Origin: Pseudomonas brassicacearum
Lineage (GTDB): Bacteria > Pseudomonadota > Gammaproteobacteria > Pseudomonadales > Pseudomonadaceae
DNA: 64,000 bases
NCBI RefSeq assembly: GCF_003732265.1
Contig: NZ_MOBK01000005.1
Coordinates: 124,001 to 188,000 of the forward strand
Direction: 5' to 3'
Shown: piece by piece, positions 39,146-48,763 of the stretch
Position numbering within the stretch: position 1 is the first letter of the stretch
How the letters are laid out: every line of letters starts with the position of its first letter
Made by a program: the position numbers and the translations under genes
The notes under the pieces: generated by a model
What the model saw: the letters and a program-made list of their open reading frames with translations, nothing else
Database searches by the model: none
What the model was told of the DNA's origin: nothing

Positions 39146-40035
39146 GCCTTGGCGGCTTTCACCACTTCCTGCGGGTCGGCGTGCACCAGCACTTCGGCTC
39201 GCGGGTAAGCGGCGTGGATGGCATCGGCGGCTTGATCGCTGATGCCATGGGCGACTGACAGCGTCAAATCCCCCGGCAATTCCAGGTGCAGTTGCACGAA
39301 CCACTGGTTTCCGGAAATCCGCGTGCGCAAATCATGCGCCCCCAGAACACCCGGCACGCTGCACGCCAGTTCCAGCATGTGCTGACTGACATCCGGCGGC
39401 AATTCTTCATCCATCAACACCGTGAAGCTTTCCCGGGCGATCTGAATTGCGCTCCAGAGAATGTACGCGGCAATTCCCAGACCGAACCACGGGTCGACCT
39501 GATGCCAGCCAAACCCGGCCAGCACCAGCGCCACCAGAATGCTGCCATTGAGCAGCAGGTCCGAGCGGTAATGCAGCGAGTCTGCGCGTACCGCATTGGA
39601 GCCGGTGGCCTTGACCACGCGATGTTGCAAGATCAGCAACGCCAGCGTCAGCACCAGGGAAAACACAATCACCCCGATGCTGATCCACGGCGCGCCGACC
39701 GGTTCCGGGTGTTGCAGCCGCTCAATCGCCTGCATGGTAATCAACACCGCACTGCCGCCAATGAACAACGCCTGCGCCATACCCGCCAGCGACTCGGCCT
39801 TGCCATGCCCATAACGATGGTCGTCATCGGCCGGGCGCAAGGCGTAATGCACCGCCAGCAAGTTGAGCAGCGACGTGACGCCGTCGAGCGCCGAATCGGT
39901 CAACCCGGCGAGCATGCTCACCGAGCCGCTCAACCACCAGGCGATGGCCTTGGCGACGATCAGCGTACACGCCACCGCCACCGAGGCACGGGTCGCCAGC
40001 CGCAGCAGGCGGGCGTGTTCGGAGCTGGAAGTCAT
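39130..40035 (-). CDS. Cation diffusion facilitator (FieF/CzcD-like) transporter
   Basis: 301 residues with about six membrane helices and a cytoplasmic C-terminal ferredoxin-like domain. Metal-site residues lie in helix 2 (LTDSALDGVTSLL, with DxxxD) and helix 5 (RADSLHYRSDLLLN, HxxxD). The HRYGHGKAESL loop is a CDF mark. Pattern Asp/Asp-His/Asp is like FieF, which exports Zn2+ or Fe2+ in exchange for protons. The actual metal cannot be told from the sequence. Confidence 0.92.
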   Translation of the reverse strand: MTSSSEHARLLRLATRASVAVACTLIVAKAIAWWLSGSVSMLAGLTDSALDGVTSLLNLLAVHYALRPADDDHRYGHGKAESLAGMAQALFIGGSAVLITMQAIERLQHPEPVGAPWISIGVIVFSLVLTLALLILQHRVVKATGSNAVRADSLHYRSDLLLNGSILVALVLAGFGWHQVDPWFGLGIAAYILWSAIQIARESFTVLMDEELPPDVSQHMLELACSVPGVLGAHDLRTRISGNQWFVQLHLELPGDLTLSVAHGISDQAADAIHAAYPRAEVLVHADPQEVVKAAKAQNLT

Positions 40036-40064
40036 AGGGGCAGCTTTTCCTTTGGGTGCACCGA

Positions 40065-40484
40065 TTACGCGGCAGGTTGCAGGCCGAGCAGGGCCAGTTG
40101 CTGGGTGCTGCCTTTGTGCTGGATCAGGCGTGGGTCGTCCAGCGGGAAGCTGCGGCCCAGTTCAGTTTCGAGAATAGTCTGCAACTTGTGGTTATCGACC
40201 TTGCCGTCGACGCCGATCGCTTCCTTGAGTTTTTCCGGATCGACCTGAGCAGTCTTGCCTGGCTCGAAGTAAATCGCGCCGGTAGCGAAGTCGACCGCAA
40301 ACGCGATCAGGCCCGGGATGATGTAGAACAACAGGCCCACGGCATCCAGCGCGGCGATGGCCGGGTCGATCTTGCCGTCGATTTGCCCACGGCGATCGGG
40401 GTAGAAAATCGAGCCGCAAGCGGTCACCTGGGTCAGAAGGGTTGCAACCAACACACCGCCAATCAGGCGAAAGGGAACACGCAT
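40065..40484 (-). CDS. Small YidQ-like lipoprotein
   Basis: 139 residues. Lipoprotein signal with the lipobox around TQVTAC, followed by GSIFYPDRRGQIDGKIDPAIAALDAVGLLFYIIPGLIAFAVDFATGAIYF, which contains one strong hydrophobic stretch. Homologues are common in pseudomonads and have sometimes been labelled as polynucleotide phosphorylase-related, which nothing here supports. The C-terminal half is soluble and charged. Function unknown. Confidence 0.85.
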   Translation of the reverse strand: MRVPFRLIGGVLVATLLTQVTACGSIFYPDRRGQIDGKIDPAIAALDAVGLLFYIIPGLIAFAVDFATGAIYFEPGKTAQVDPEKLKEAIGVDGKVDNHKLQTILETELGRSFPLDDPRLIQHKGSTQQLALLGLQPAA

Positions 40485-40594
40485 ATGAAATCTCCTGAGT
40501 CATCTGGAAAACGAAGCGTAGCCGTTATGAATTAGGACCGTGATAAACGCCGGGCAGTTCGCCGTTATACTCGCCGCTCTGTTTGGGAGCCAGC

Positions 40595-43111
40595 ATGATT
40601 TCTTTGCCGATTGATGAAGTTTTACCCGCGCTGCGTGAAGCCTTGGCGACACGCCACGAAGCCGTGCTCGAAGCACCACCCGGCGCCGGTAAGACCACCC
40701 GTGTTCCATTGGCCCTGCTCAACGAGGCCTGGCTGGCCGGGCAGACCATTCTGATGCTTGAACCGCGCCGGTTGGCAGCGCGGGCGGCGGCGGAGCGGCT
40801 GGCCAGTGAACTGGGTGAGAAGGTGGGCGAAACGGTCGGCTATCGCATTCGTCTCGACAGCAAAGTCGGGCCCAAGACCCGTATTGAAGTGGTCACCGAA
40901 GGCATCCTTACCCGCCGTTTGCAGGACGACCCGGCGCTGGAAGGCGTTGGCCTCCTGATCTTCGATGAATTCCACGAGCGCAGCCTCGACGCCGACCTGG
41001 CGTTGGCCCTGAGCCTGAATGGCCGGGAGCTGTTTCGCGACGATCAACCGCTGAAAATTCTGCTGATGTCGGCAACCCTGGAAGGCGAACGCCTGGCCGG
41101 GTTGCTCGACGATGCGCCAATCCTGCGCAGCGAAGGCCGCATGTACCCCGTGGCGATGCGCTGGGGTCGGCCGTTCCAGCCCGGTGAATTCATCGAACCG
41201 CGTCTGGTGCAGACCATCCTCGAAGCCTTGAACGATGAAACCGGCAGCATCCTGGTATTCCTGCCGGGACAAGCGGAAATCCGTCGTGTGCATCAGCAAC
41301 TGGCCGATGCGTTGGGCGATAGCCCGCAGGTGCTGCTGTGCCCGCTGCACGGTGAGCTGGACCTGAATGCCCAGCGCGCGGCGATTGATCCGGCGCCGGC
41401 CGGCAAGCGCAAAGTGGTGCTGGCGACCAACATCGCCGAGACCAGCCTGACCATCGACGGTGTGCGCGTGGTGATCGATGCCGGGTTGGCGCGGGTGCCA
41501 CGTTTCGACCCCGGCAGCGGCATGACTCGCCTCGACACCCAACGAATCTCCAAGGCCAGCGCCACGCAGCGCGCGGGCCGGGCAGGGCGTTTGGAACCGG
41601 GCGTGTGTTATCGCTTGTGGTCGCAGGATCAGCACGAGCAACTGGCGGCCTACGCCAGTGCCGAAATTCTCTCGGCGGACCTCGCCGGCCTGGCGTTGCA
41701 ACTCGGTCGCTGGGGCGTGATGCCGGGTCAGCTGGTTTGGCTGGATGTGCCTCCGGCCGCCGCTTATGCCCAGGCTCAGGACTTGCTGGATCGATTGGGC
41801 GCATTGGACGGTGAAACGCTAACCCGTCACGGTCAGGCCATGGCCGAACTGCCGGCGCATCCGCGTATTGCGCATTTGTTGTTGCGCGGCCAGGCGCTCG
41901 GCTTGGCTGACATGGCCTGCGATGTCGCGGCGTTGCTCGGTGAACGGGATATCTTGCGCGGCGCTGGCGCCGATCTGCACAGCCGATTGGTCTTGTTGTC
42001 CGGCGAAGAACGCGCCGCGCGCGGTGCTCAGGGTGGCGTTCAACGGGCCCGACAACTGGCGCGACAGTATCGCGGTTATCTGCGCGGCAAAGCCTCAGAG
42101 CCGGTCAGCGATCCGGATCACCCACGCTGGCTCGGCGCACTGCTGGCGTTGGCCTATCCCGATCGCGTTGCCCAGCAGCGTCGAGCCGGAGGCGCGGAAT
42201 ATCGCTTGGCCAACGGCCGCGCCGCGTTGTTCGCCGAGGCTGACAGCCTGATGAAGCAGGCGTGGCTGGTGATCGCCGATCTCGGCAGTCGTCAGGGCCA
42301 GCGGGAGGAACGGATTTATCTGGCGGCGGACTTCGATCCGGCGCTGTTCGACTCGGTGCTCGCCGAGCAAGTGCGCATCGTCGATCAACTGGATTGGGAC
42401 GAGCGCGAAGGCGTGTTGCGAGCCGAGCGTCAGCGCAAGGTGGGTGAACTGATCCTCAGTCGCGAACCCTTGACCGGTCTCGATGAAACTGCGCGCAGCC
42501 AGGCCTTGGTCAATCTGGTCAGGCGTAAAGGTCTGGAGCTGTTGCCGTGGACACCGGAGCTGCGTCAGTGGCAGGCACGGGTGGCTTTGTTGCGTCAGTT
42601 GGATATGGCCGGGAAGGGCGAAAGTGAGTGGCCGGATGTCAGCGATGCCACGCTGCTGAAAAGCCTTGAGCATTGGCTGATGCCGTACCTGGGCAAAGTC
42701 TCGCGGCTCAGTCACTTCGCCAATCTGGACCTGTCGAGCATCGTCCATAACCTGCTGCCGTGGCCGTTGCCGCAACGGCTCGATGAGCTGGCGCCGCATC
42801 ATTTGAGCGTGCCGTCTGGGTCATCGATTCGACTGGATTACAGCGAGCAACCGCCGATTCTGGCGGTGCGTTTGCAGGAACTGTTTGGCCTCGCCGAGAC
42901 CCCGCGCATTGCCGGTGGCCGGCAAGTGGTCAAGCTGCATTTGCTGTCCCCGGCGCGGCGGCCGGTGCAGGTGACCCAGGACCTGGCGAACTTCTGGCGT
43001 AGCACCTACGCCGAGGTGAAGAAGGATTTGAAGGGGCGGTATCCGAAGCATTACTGGCCGGATGATCCATTGGTGGCCGAAGCGACTGCGCGGATCAAAC
43101 CCCGCAAGTGA
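40595..43111 (+). CDS. hrpB: ATP-dependent helicase HrpB (DEAH/RHA family)
   Basis: 838 residues. Walker A is PPGAGKTTRVPLALL; motif II reads DEFHERS, the HrpB form of DEAH; motif III is LLMSATLEG; motif VI is QRAGRAGRLEPG. The C-terminal HrpB-specific domain ends WRSTYAEVKKDLKGRYPKHYWPDDPL. HrpB is a nucleic-acid helicase; it is dispensable in many species and its substrate is not firmly known (an mRNA-processing role is known for HrpA). Divergent from the small lipoprotein gene. Confidence 0.96.
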   Translation: MISLPIDEVLPALREALATRHEAVLEAPPGAGKTTRVPLALLNEAWLAGQTILMLEPRRLAARAAAERLASELGEKVGETVGYRIRLDSKVGPKTRIEVVTEGILTRRLQDDPALEGVGLLIFDEFHERSLDADLALALSLNGRELFRDDQPLKILLMSATLEGERLAGLLDDAPILRSEGRMYPVAMRWGRPFQPGEFIEPRLVQTILEALNDETGSILVFLPGQAEIRRVHQQLADALGDSPQVLLCPLHGELDLNAQRAAIDPAPAGKRKVVLATNIAETSLTIDGVRVVIDAGLARVPRFDPGSGMTRLDTQRISKASATQRAGRAGRLEPGVCYRLWSQDQHEQLAAYASAEILSADLAGLALQLGRWGVMPGQLVWLDVPPAAAYAQAQDLLDRLGALDGETLTRHGQAMAELPAHPRIAHLLLRGQALGLADMACDVAALLGERDILRGAGADLHSRLVLLSGEERAARGAQGGVQRARQLARQYRGYLRGKASEPVSDPDHPRWLGALLALAYPDRVAQQRRAGGAEYRLANGRAALFAEADSLMKQAWLVIADLGSRQGQREERIYLAADFDPALFDSVLAEQVRIVDQLDWDEREGVLRAERQRKVGELILSREPLTGLDETARSQALVNLVRRKGLELLPWTPELRQWQARVALLRQLDMAGKGESEWPDVSDATLLKSLEHWLMPYLGKVSRLSHFANLDLSSIVHNLLPWPLPQRLDELAPHHLSVPSGSSIRLDYSEQPPILAVRLQELFGLAETPRIAGGRQVVKLHLLSPARRPVQVTQDLANFWRSTYAEVKKDLKGRYPKHYWPDDPLVAEATARIKPRK

Positions 43112-43151
43112 CCCCGAGACTAAACACCAATCCTGTGGTGAAGCGATTATC

Positions 43152-43314
43152 TGTGGCGAGGGGGCTTGTCGGAACGCCGCATCGCCCCGTTCGGTGGCGT
43201 AGCCGCCCCAATGCCTGCAACAGAGGTGTGTCAGGTACACCGCATGCAAAGGTTCTACGACTGCTGCGCAGTCGAACGGGGCGATGCGGCGTTCCGACAA
43301 GCCCCCTCGCCACA
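43152..43314. repeat. REPIN with the 16-nt head cassette in both arms
   Basis: TGTGGCGAGGGGGCTTG then TCGGAACGCCGCATCG (43169-43184) then CCCCGTT on the left; AACGGGG then CGATGCGGCGTTCCGA (43282-43297) then CAAGCCCCCTCGCCACA on the right. The two cassettes are exact reverse complements. Lies between convergent hrpB and the LysR gene. Confidence 0.85.
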
Positions 43315-43341
43315 GGGAACTCACTTGGCTTTAGACTTTCC

Positions 43342-44262
43342 TTAAGGCCGGGCGCCGGCCTTCGCGGTGAGCTGCTCCCGACAATAATCCGCAAACAACT
43401 GCGCCGGTTTGGTCAACTGCCCGCGCTTGAGCCACGCCGCCACCAGCCCTGATCCAGTGACGTCTTCGACGATGTCCACGCACACCACTTTCTGCCCGTC
43501 ATAGGTGCACTCCGAGTGCGGTCGCGTGACCAGGATCGAAAAGCCGAACCCTTGCCCGACCATGCCCCGGACCATCTCGATCGACGGTGAGCTGAAAGCG
43601 ATATTCGGCGACAGGTTCAATTCCTCGAACAGGCTGACGAAGTACGTCCGGCTCGGTTGCACGTCCAGCAGAATCATCGGCTCCAGGCACAGGTCACGCA
43701 GCGACACTTGTTTGAGCTGGGCAAAGCGATGGTCCGCCGGCAGCAACGCATAAGGTCGCTGCGCCGGCATCAGCGGCTCGGTCTGGATGGTGGCGTCGAG
43801 GTCATGTTCGTACAGGATCGCCAGGTCGAAGGTGCCCGACGTCAGGCCTTGCACCAACTCTTGCTGTTCGCCGTCGCGAATGCGGATTTTCACCCCCGGA
43901 TACAGCGCCGAGAACCCGGCAATCAGTTGCGGCAAGTACAGCGGAGCGACGGTTTCAAAACAGCCGATGTCGATCTGCCCGGCGACCACGTCGTTATCGG
44001 CCAGGGCGTTCTGTTCGAACTCCTTGGCCATGCGCAGCAGTTCCTGGGCCTTGCGGTAGAAGCGCGCACCGCTCGGCGTCAAGGACACCCCTTGGGCGTG
44101 ATGACGGATCAGCAGTTGCACGCCGAAGCTGTCTTCCAGGCCTTTGATCGCCGTTGAGATCGCCGGCTGGGCGATGTACAGCTTGCGCGAGGCCTCGGCG
44201 ACGCTGCCGCATTCGACGGTGGTGATGAAGTATTTCAGTTGACGCAAGTTGTAGGCAGCCAC
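43342..44262 (-). CDS. LysR-family transcription regulator of the amine locus
   Basis: I place the start at GTG 44262 (VAAYNLRQLKYFI), behind a GAGG ribosome site, giving 306 residues, the normal LysR length; an upstream ATG would add about ten or more unrelated residues. HTH at about 1-60 (AEASRKLYIAQPAISTAIKGLEDSFGVQLL) and a two-lobed effector domain after residue 90. It is divergent from the aldehyde dehydrogenase gene, the usual place for a LysR regulator of that gene. The effector is unknown, possibly the amine or its aldehyde. Confidence 0.93.
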   Translation of the reverse strand: MAAYNLRQLKYFITTVECGSVAEASRKLYIAQPAISTAIKGLEDSFGVQLLIRHHAQGVSLTPSGARFYRKAQELLRMAKEFEQNALADNDVVAGQIDIGCFETVAPLYLPQLIAGFSALYPGVKIRIRDGEQQELVQGLTSGTFDLAILYEHDLDATIQTEPLMPAQRPYALLPADHRFAQLKQVSLRDLCLEPMILLDVQPSRTYFVSLFEELNLSPNIAFSSPSIEMVRGMVGQGFGFSILVTRPHSECTYDGQKVVCVDIVEDVTGSGLVAAWLKRGQLTKPAQLFADYCREQLTAKAGARP

Positions 44263-44335
44263 GGCAAACCTCGGGGTGGATGATCCAGGCATCCAGGCAA
44301 TATTCGCGCCGACTGCGTCCGTTCTGACGACGGTG

Positions 44336-44352
44336 TTGTTGTGCTTGAACAA
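44336..44352. promoter_or_regulatory. Candidate LysR operator between the divergent genes
   Basis: TTGTT-N7-AACAA, a perfect inverted repeat of the T-N11-A class bound by LysR-family regulators. It lies 74 bases from the regulator start and 136 bases from the aldehyde dehydrogenase start. Confidence 0.45.
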
Positions 44353-44487
44353 TAACCACATACCGCGCCACGGGGGAGGTTGGCTGCCCAGTTTTTTCAT
44401 GGTCTGCGAAAACATTTTTACTATTTTTCGTGGACACGGGGCTGGGCCACCATCCAATCACAAGAAAAGCCCCTGGAGCATCTGAAC

Positions 44488-45978
44488 GTGTTCGAGCTTG
44501 CATATTGGCAAAACAAAGCCGCAGCGCTGCAGTTTCCCGACCAGGCCGTGATCGACGGTAAACGCCGTTCGGCGCAGTCCGGCCAGACGTTCGCCGCGAT
44601 CAACCCGGCCACCGGGCACTGCCTGGCCAACGTGACTGCGTGTGGCGATGAAGAGGTCAACGCTGCCGTCAGCAATGCGCGGCAGGTATTTGAAGCCGGC
44701 ACCTGGTCGGCACGTTCGCCAGGTGAGCGCAAACAGGTGCTGCTGCGCCTGGCAGACCTGATCATGAACCACCGCGAAGAACTGGCACTGCTCGATTCGC
44801 TGAACATGGGCAAACCGGTAATGGATGCCTACAACATCGACGTGCCGGGTGCGGCCGGGGTGTTTCGCTGGTACGCCGAAAGCCTCGACAAACTCTACGA
44901 CCAGATCGCCCCCAGCGCGCAGAACGTACTGGCGACCATCACCCGTGAAGCCCTCGGCGTGGTCGCGGCCGTGGTGCCGTGGAACTTCCCGCTGGACATG
45001 GCCGCGTGGAAACTCGCACCGGCCCTGGCCGCCGGCAACTCGGTGATTCTGAAACCCGCCGAGCAATCACCCTTTTCCGCCCTGCGCCTGGCCGAACTGG
45101 CGTTGGAAGCCGGCCTGCCGGCAGGCGTATTGAACGTGCTGCCGGGCCTCGGCGAGCAGACCGGCAAAGCCCTCGGTTTGCACCCGGATGTCGATTGCCT
45201 GGTGTTCACCGGCTCTACCGAAGTCGGCAAATACTTCATGCAGTATTCTGCGCAGTCGAACCTCAAGCAGGTGTGGCTGGAGTGTGGCGGCAAGAGCGCG
45301 AACCTGGTGTTCGCCGACTGTCAGGACCTCGATCTGGCCGCTGAAAAAGCCGCGTTCGGGATCTTCTTCAATCAGGGCGAAGTCTGCTCGGCCAACTCGC
45401 GATTGCTGGTGCAGCGCTCGATCCACGACGAGTTTGTCGAACGCCTCATGGCGCACGCCGAACGCTGGTTGCCGGGCGATCCACTGGACCCGTCGAGCAG
45501 TGCCGGGGCGATTGTCGACAGCCGCCAGACCGCGCGCATCATGAAGTTCATCCAGCAAGCCGAACGCCAGGGCGCGACAAAAGTGTGCGGTGGCCGACAG
45601 TCGATCTTCAACGGCTCTGACAACTTCATCCAGCCGACAATTTTCACCGGCGTGACCCCGGAGATGCCGCTGTTTCGCGACGAAGTCTTCGGCCCGGTGC
45701 TCGCGGTTACCGCATTCGATGACGAGGCCCACGCCTTGCAACTGGCCAACGACAGCGTCTACGGTCTGGCGGCTTCGCTGTGGACCGATGACCTCAATCG
45801 CGCCCACCGTGTGGCGCGGCAATTGCGAGCGGGTACGGTCTCGGTCAACAGCGTCGATGCACTCGACGTGACCGTGCCTTTCGGCGGCGGCAAACAGTCC
45901 GGTTTCGGTCGTGACTTGTCGCTGCATTCATTCGATAAATACACCCAGTTGAAGACCACCTGGTTTCAATTGCGCTAA
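44488..45978 (+). CDS. NAD(P)-dependent aldehyde dehydrogenase (PuuC/KauB-like)
   Basis: Oxidises an amino-aldehyde or similar aldehyde to the acid. A GTG start at 44488 gives 496 residues, the family length. Catalytic residues: Asn166 in VVPWNFP, Lys189 in ILKPAEQSP, Glu265 in WLECGGKSAN and Cys300 in NQGEVCSANSR. The closest kind is gamma-aminobutyraldehyde / 3-aminopropanal dehydrogenase of polyamine breakdown. 23 bases ahead of the aminotransferase gene, so they form an operon: transaminase makes the aldehyde, this enzyme oxidises it. Confidence 0.93.
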   Translation: MFELAYWQNKAAALQFPDQAVIDGKRRSAQSGQTFAAINPATGHCLANVTACGDEEVNAAVSNARQVFEAGTWSARSPGERKQVLLRLADLIMNHREELALLDSLNMGKPVMDAYNIDVPGAAGVFRWYAESLDKLYDQIAPSAQNVLATITREALGVVAAVVPWNFPLDMAAWKLAPALAAGNSVILKPAEQSPFSALRLAELALEAGLPAGVLNVLPGLGEQTGKALGLHPDVDCLVFTGSTEVGKYFMQYSAQSNLKQVWLECGGKSANLVFADCQDLDLAAEKAAFGIFFNQGEVCSANSRLLVQRSIHDEFVERLMAHAERWLPGDPLDPSSSAGAIVDSRQTARIMKFIQQAERQGATKVCGGRQSIFNGSDNFIQPTIFTGVTPEMPLFRDEVFGPVLAVTAFDDEAHALQLANDSVYGLAASLWTDDLNRAHRVARQLRAGTVSVNSVDALDVTVPFGGGKQSGFGRDLSLHSFDKYTQLKTTWFQLR

Positions 45979-46001
45979 CAACAAGAAACGGAGAACTGGC
46001 G

Positions 46002-47372
46002 ATGACCACACCACGTGAAACCCGCGACTACCAGGCCGCCGACGCTGCGCATCACATCCACGCATTCGTCGATCAAAAGGCACTCAACGACGAAGGCCCC
46101 CGGGTGATGGTTCGTGGCGAACGCCTGCACCTGTGGGACAACGACGGTCGGCGCTACCTCGATGGCATGTCCGGGCTGTGGTGCACTAACCTCGGTTACG
46201 GACGCAAGGATCTGGCGGCGGCAGCGACCCGGCAACTGGAGCAGCTGCCGTACTACAACATGTTTTTCCACACCACTCACCCGCAGGTGATCGAGCTGTC
46301 GGAGCTGCTGTTCAGCCTGCTGCCAGGGCACTACAGCCACGCGATCTACACTAACTCCGGCTCTGAAGCCAACGAGGTGCTGATCCGCACCGTGCGCCGT
46401 TACTGGACGATCCTCGGCAAGCCCGAGAAGAAAATCATGATCGGTCGCTGGAACGGTTATCACGGCTCGACCCTGGCCGCGACGGCGCTCGGCGGTATGA
46501 AGTTCATGCACGAAATGGGCGGCATGATTCCGGACATCGAGCACATCGACGAGCCGTACTTTTTCGCTCACGAAGGTAACCTGACCCCGGCGGAATTCGG
46601 CCTGCGGGCAGCGCAGCAACTGGAAGCGAAGATTCTCGAACTGGGCGCGGACAAGGTCGCCGGCTTCATTGCCGAACCGTTCCAGGGCGCGGGCGGGATG
46701 ATCTTTCCGCCAGAGAGTTACTGGCCGGAAATCCAGCGCATCTGCCGCAAGTACGACGTGCTGCTGTGCGCTGATGAAGTGATCGGCGGCTTCGGTCGCA
46801 CTGGCGAATGGTTCGCCCACGAGTATTTCGGTTTCGAGCCGGACACGCTGTCGATTGCCAAGGGTTTGACCTCCGGTTACATCCCGATGGGCGGGCTGAT
46901 CCTGTCGAAGAAAATGGCTACCGTGCTGGTGGAGCAGGGCGGGGTGTTTGCCCATGGCCTGACGTATTCCGGGCACCCGGTCGCGGCGGCGGTGGCGATT
47001 GCCAACCTAAAGGCGTTGCGTGATGAAAGGGTGGTGATGCGGGTCAAGGATGACATCGGCCCGTACCTGCAACAGTGCTTGCGCGAGGTGTTCGGCAATC
47101 ACCCGTTGGTGGGCGATATTCAGGGGGTTGGTATGGTCGCGGCGCTGCAACTGGCCGAGGACAAGACCAGCCGCAAACGCTTTGCCAACGAGAACGACAT
47201 TGCCTGGCGTTGCCGCACGATTGGCTTTGAAGAGGGAGTGATTATTCGCTCGACGCTGGGGCGGATGATCATGGCGCCGGCGTTGATTGCCAGTCGTGAA
47301 GAGATTGATGAGCTGGTGGGCAAGACCCTGAAAGCGGTCGATCGTACGGCGCAGGAATACGGCCGGCTCTAA
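46002..47372 (+). CDS. Class III omega-aminotransferase (SpuC-like, amine:pyruvate type)
   Basis: 456 residues closely similar to the putrescine:pyruvate aminotransferase SpuC of P. aeruginosa over the whole length (GLWCTNLGYGRKDL, IGRWNGYHGSTLAATALGG, AEPFQGAGGMIFPP, IAKGLTSGYIPMGG). The PLP lysine is Lys287 and the pyridine-binding Asp is Asp258 (LLCADEVIGGFGRTGEW). Transfers the terminal amino group of a diamine, beta-alanine, taurine-like compound or similar to pyruvate. The second gene of the operon with the aldehyde dehydrogenase. The exact substrate cannot be told from the sequence. Confidence 0.93.
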   Translation: MTTPRETRDYQAADAAHHIHAFVDQKALNDEGPRVMVRGERLHLWDNDGRRYLDGMSGLWCTNLGYGRKDLAAAATRQLEQLPYYNMFFHTTHPQVIELSELLFSLLPGHYSHAIYTNSGSEANEVLIRTVRRYWTILGKPEKKIMIGRWNGYHGSTLAATALGGMKFMHEMGGMIPDIEHIDEPYFFAHEGNLTPAEFGLRAAQQLEAKILELGADKVAGFIAEPFQGAGGMIFPPESYWPEIQRICRKYDVLLCADEVIGGFGRTGEWFAHEYFGFEPDTLSIAKGLTSGYIPMGGLILSKKMATVLVEQGGVFAHGLTYSGHPVAAAVAIANLKALRDERVVMRVKDDIGPYLQQCLREVFGNHPLVGDIQGVGMVAALQLAEDKTSRKRFANENDIAWRCRTIGFEEGVIIRSTLGRMIMAPALIASREEIDELVGKTLKAVDRTAQEYGRL

Positions 47373-47395
47373 TCTTGTAGCGCACTTGCGGGCCT

Positions 47396-47493
47396 CTTCG
47401 CGAGCAAGCCCGCTCCCACATTTGATCTCTGTCGGTCACAGAGTTTGTGTACGACACCGATCTAATGTGGGAGCGGGCTTGCTCGCGAATGCG
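47396..47493. repeat. REPIN, TGTGGGAGC type
   Basis: CTTCGCGAGCAAGCCCGCTC (from 47396) faces TGTGGGAGCGGGCTTGCTCG ending near 47493. It lies in the 395-bp gap between the aminotransferase and the transporter genes. The rest of that gap (47494-47767) shows no gene and no convincing promoter. Confidence 0.9.
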
Positions 47494-47767
47494 GTAGTCG
47501 ATTCACCGTACCTCTCACCTTTTGCACCCACCTCGGGCACCTCCGCCCACACCGCCCTTTTCCAGTGCGCGCTACACAGCTTTTTCATCATTCGCCTCGA
47601 CATATTTCCTAATTTTCCTTCTCCCCGCACTGGGCCAACATCGACTTCGCCAGTCAGCCCGATGCTGCCCGCCGCAAGGTCCATCAGAGATCTGAGGTGA
47701 CAGCCGATTTCAGGGCCGCTGGCCGTACTGCCCATCAAAACTAAATCAACAGCTTTGGGAGTGCTCC

Positions 47768-48754
47768 ATGATCAAGTCCTTGCTAACCCGCGTCGCTCAT
47801 CCATTGGCGATCACCGCCATCGCCGCCACGGTCGCCACCAGCGCCCAGGCCGGCACCCTCTCTATCGGTCACACCACCTGGGTCGGCTACGGCACCCTCT
47901 ACCTGGCTCAGGACCTGGGCTACTTCAAGGAAAACGGCTTGACCGTCGAATTGCCCGTCGTCGAAGAGGCGTCGATGTACATGGCCGCCCAGGCCTCGGG
48001 CGAGTTGTCAGGCTCGGCGTCGACCATCGACGAAGTGCTGAAATACCGTCCGCAATTCTGCTTCAAGGCTGTGGCCGCGCTGGATGACAGCCATGGCGGC
48101 GACGGCGTGCTGGTGGGCAAGGACGTCAAGAGTCTGCAGGAGCTCAAAGGCAAAGCGGTGGCAGTGAACGAAGGGTCGACCTCGCAGTTCTGGTTGTCGT
48201 ATTTGCTGAAGAAACACGGCATGACCATGAGCGACATCACCGTGCAGAACATGACAGCTGACGACGCTGCCACGGCGTTCATCGCCGGTCGCGTGCCGGC
48301 CGCCGTGACGTGGGAGCCGCACCTGTCGATGGTGCGTGACAAGAAACAGGGCAAGGTGCTGATCGACAGCAGCAGCACGCCGGGCGTGATTGTCGATGTG
48401 GTCGCGCTCAACTGCACCGTCATCGAAAAGCAGCCGGAAGACGTCAAGGCCTTGGTCGCCGGTCTGTACAAAGCGGTCCAGTACACCAAGGACCATCCAG
48501 AAGAAGCCTACAAAATCATGGCCAAAGGCGTTGGCGGTTACCTCGCCGATCCGAAGGAACTGGCCGCCGCCGCACAAGGCGTGCGCTTCTACGATCAGGC
48601 CATGAGCGAAAAACTCCTCGGCTCGCCGGGCAAGCCGGGCGACAGCGAACCGCTGATCAAACTGGCCAATGAAACCGCCAGTGAATTGCAGGGCAAACCC
48701 TACAACGTCAGCAATGACGATTTGATCGACAACCGTTTCGTCACCCCGCTGTAG
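47768..48754 (+). CDS. ABC transporter periplasmic binding protein (TauA/SsuA/NMT1 type)
   Basis: 328 residues with a signal peptide ending about AQA-GTL (residue 28). The mature part begins SIGHTTWVGYGTLYLAQDLGYFKENGLTVEL, the pattern of the nitrate/sulfonate/taurine binding-protein class, with two lobes. No lipobox. Ligands of this class include taurine, alkanesulfonates, thiamine precursors and nitrate. The neighbouring aminotransferase/aldehyde dehydrogenase pair points to an amine-bearing compound. Ten bases ahead of the permease gene. Confidence 0.93.
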   Translation: MIKSLLTRVAHPLAITAIAATVATSAQAGTLSIGHTTWVGYGTLYLAQDLGYFKENGLTVELPVVEEASMYMAAQASGELSGSASTIDEVLKYRPQFCFKAVAALDDSHGGDGVLVGKDVKSLQELKGKAVAVNEGSTSQFWLSYLLKKHGMTMSDITVQNMTADDAATAFIAGRVPAAVTWEPHLSMVRDKKQGKVLIDSSSTPGVIVDVVALNCTVIEKQPEDVKALVAGLYKAVQYTKDHPEEAYKIMAKGVGGYLADPKELAAAAQGVRFYDQAMSEKLLGSPGKPGDSEPLIKLANETASELQGKPYNVSNDDLIDNRFVTPL

Positions 48755-48763
48755 GAGGTTTGC

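Noticed and set aside
40065..40484. Polynucleotide phosphorylase label for the small lipoprotein
   Set aside because: 139 residues with a lipobox and a hydrophobic stretch; none of the PNPase domains is present.
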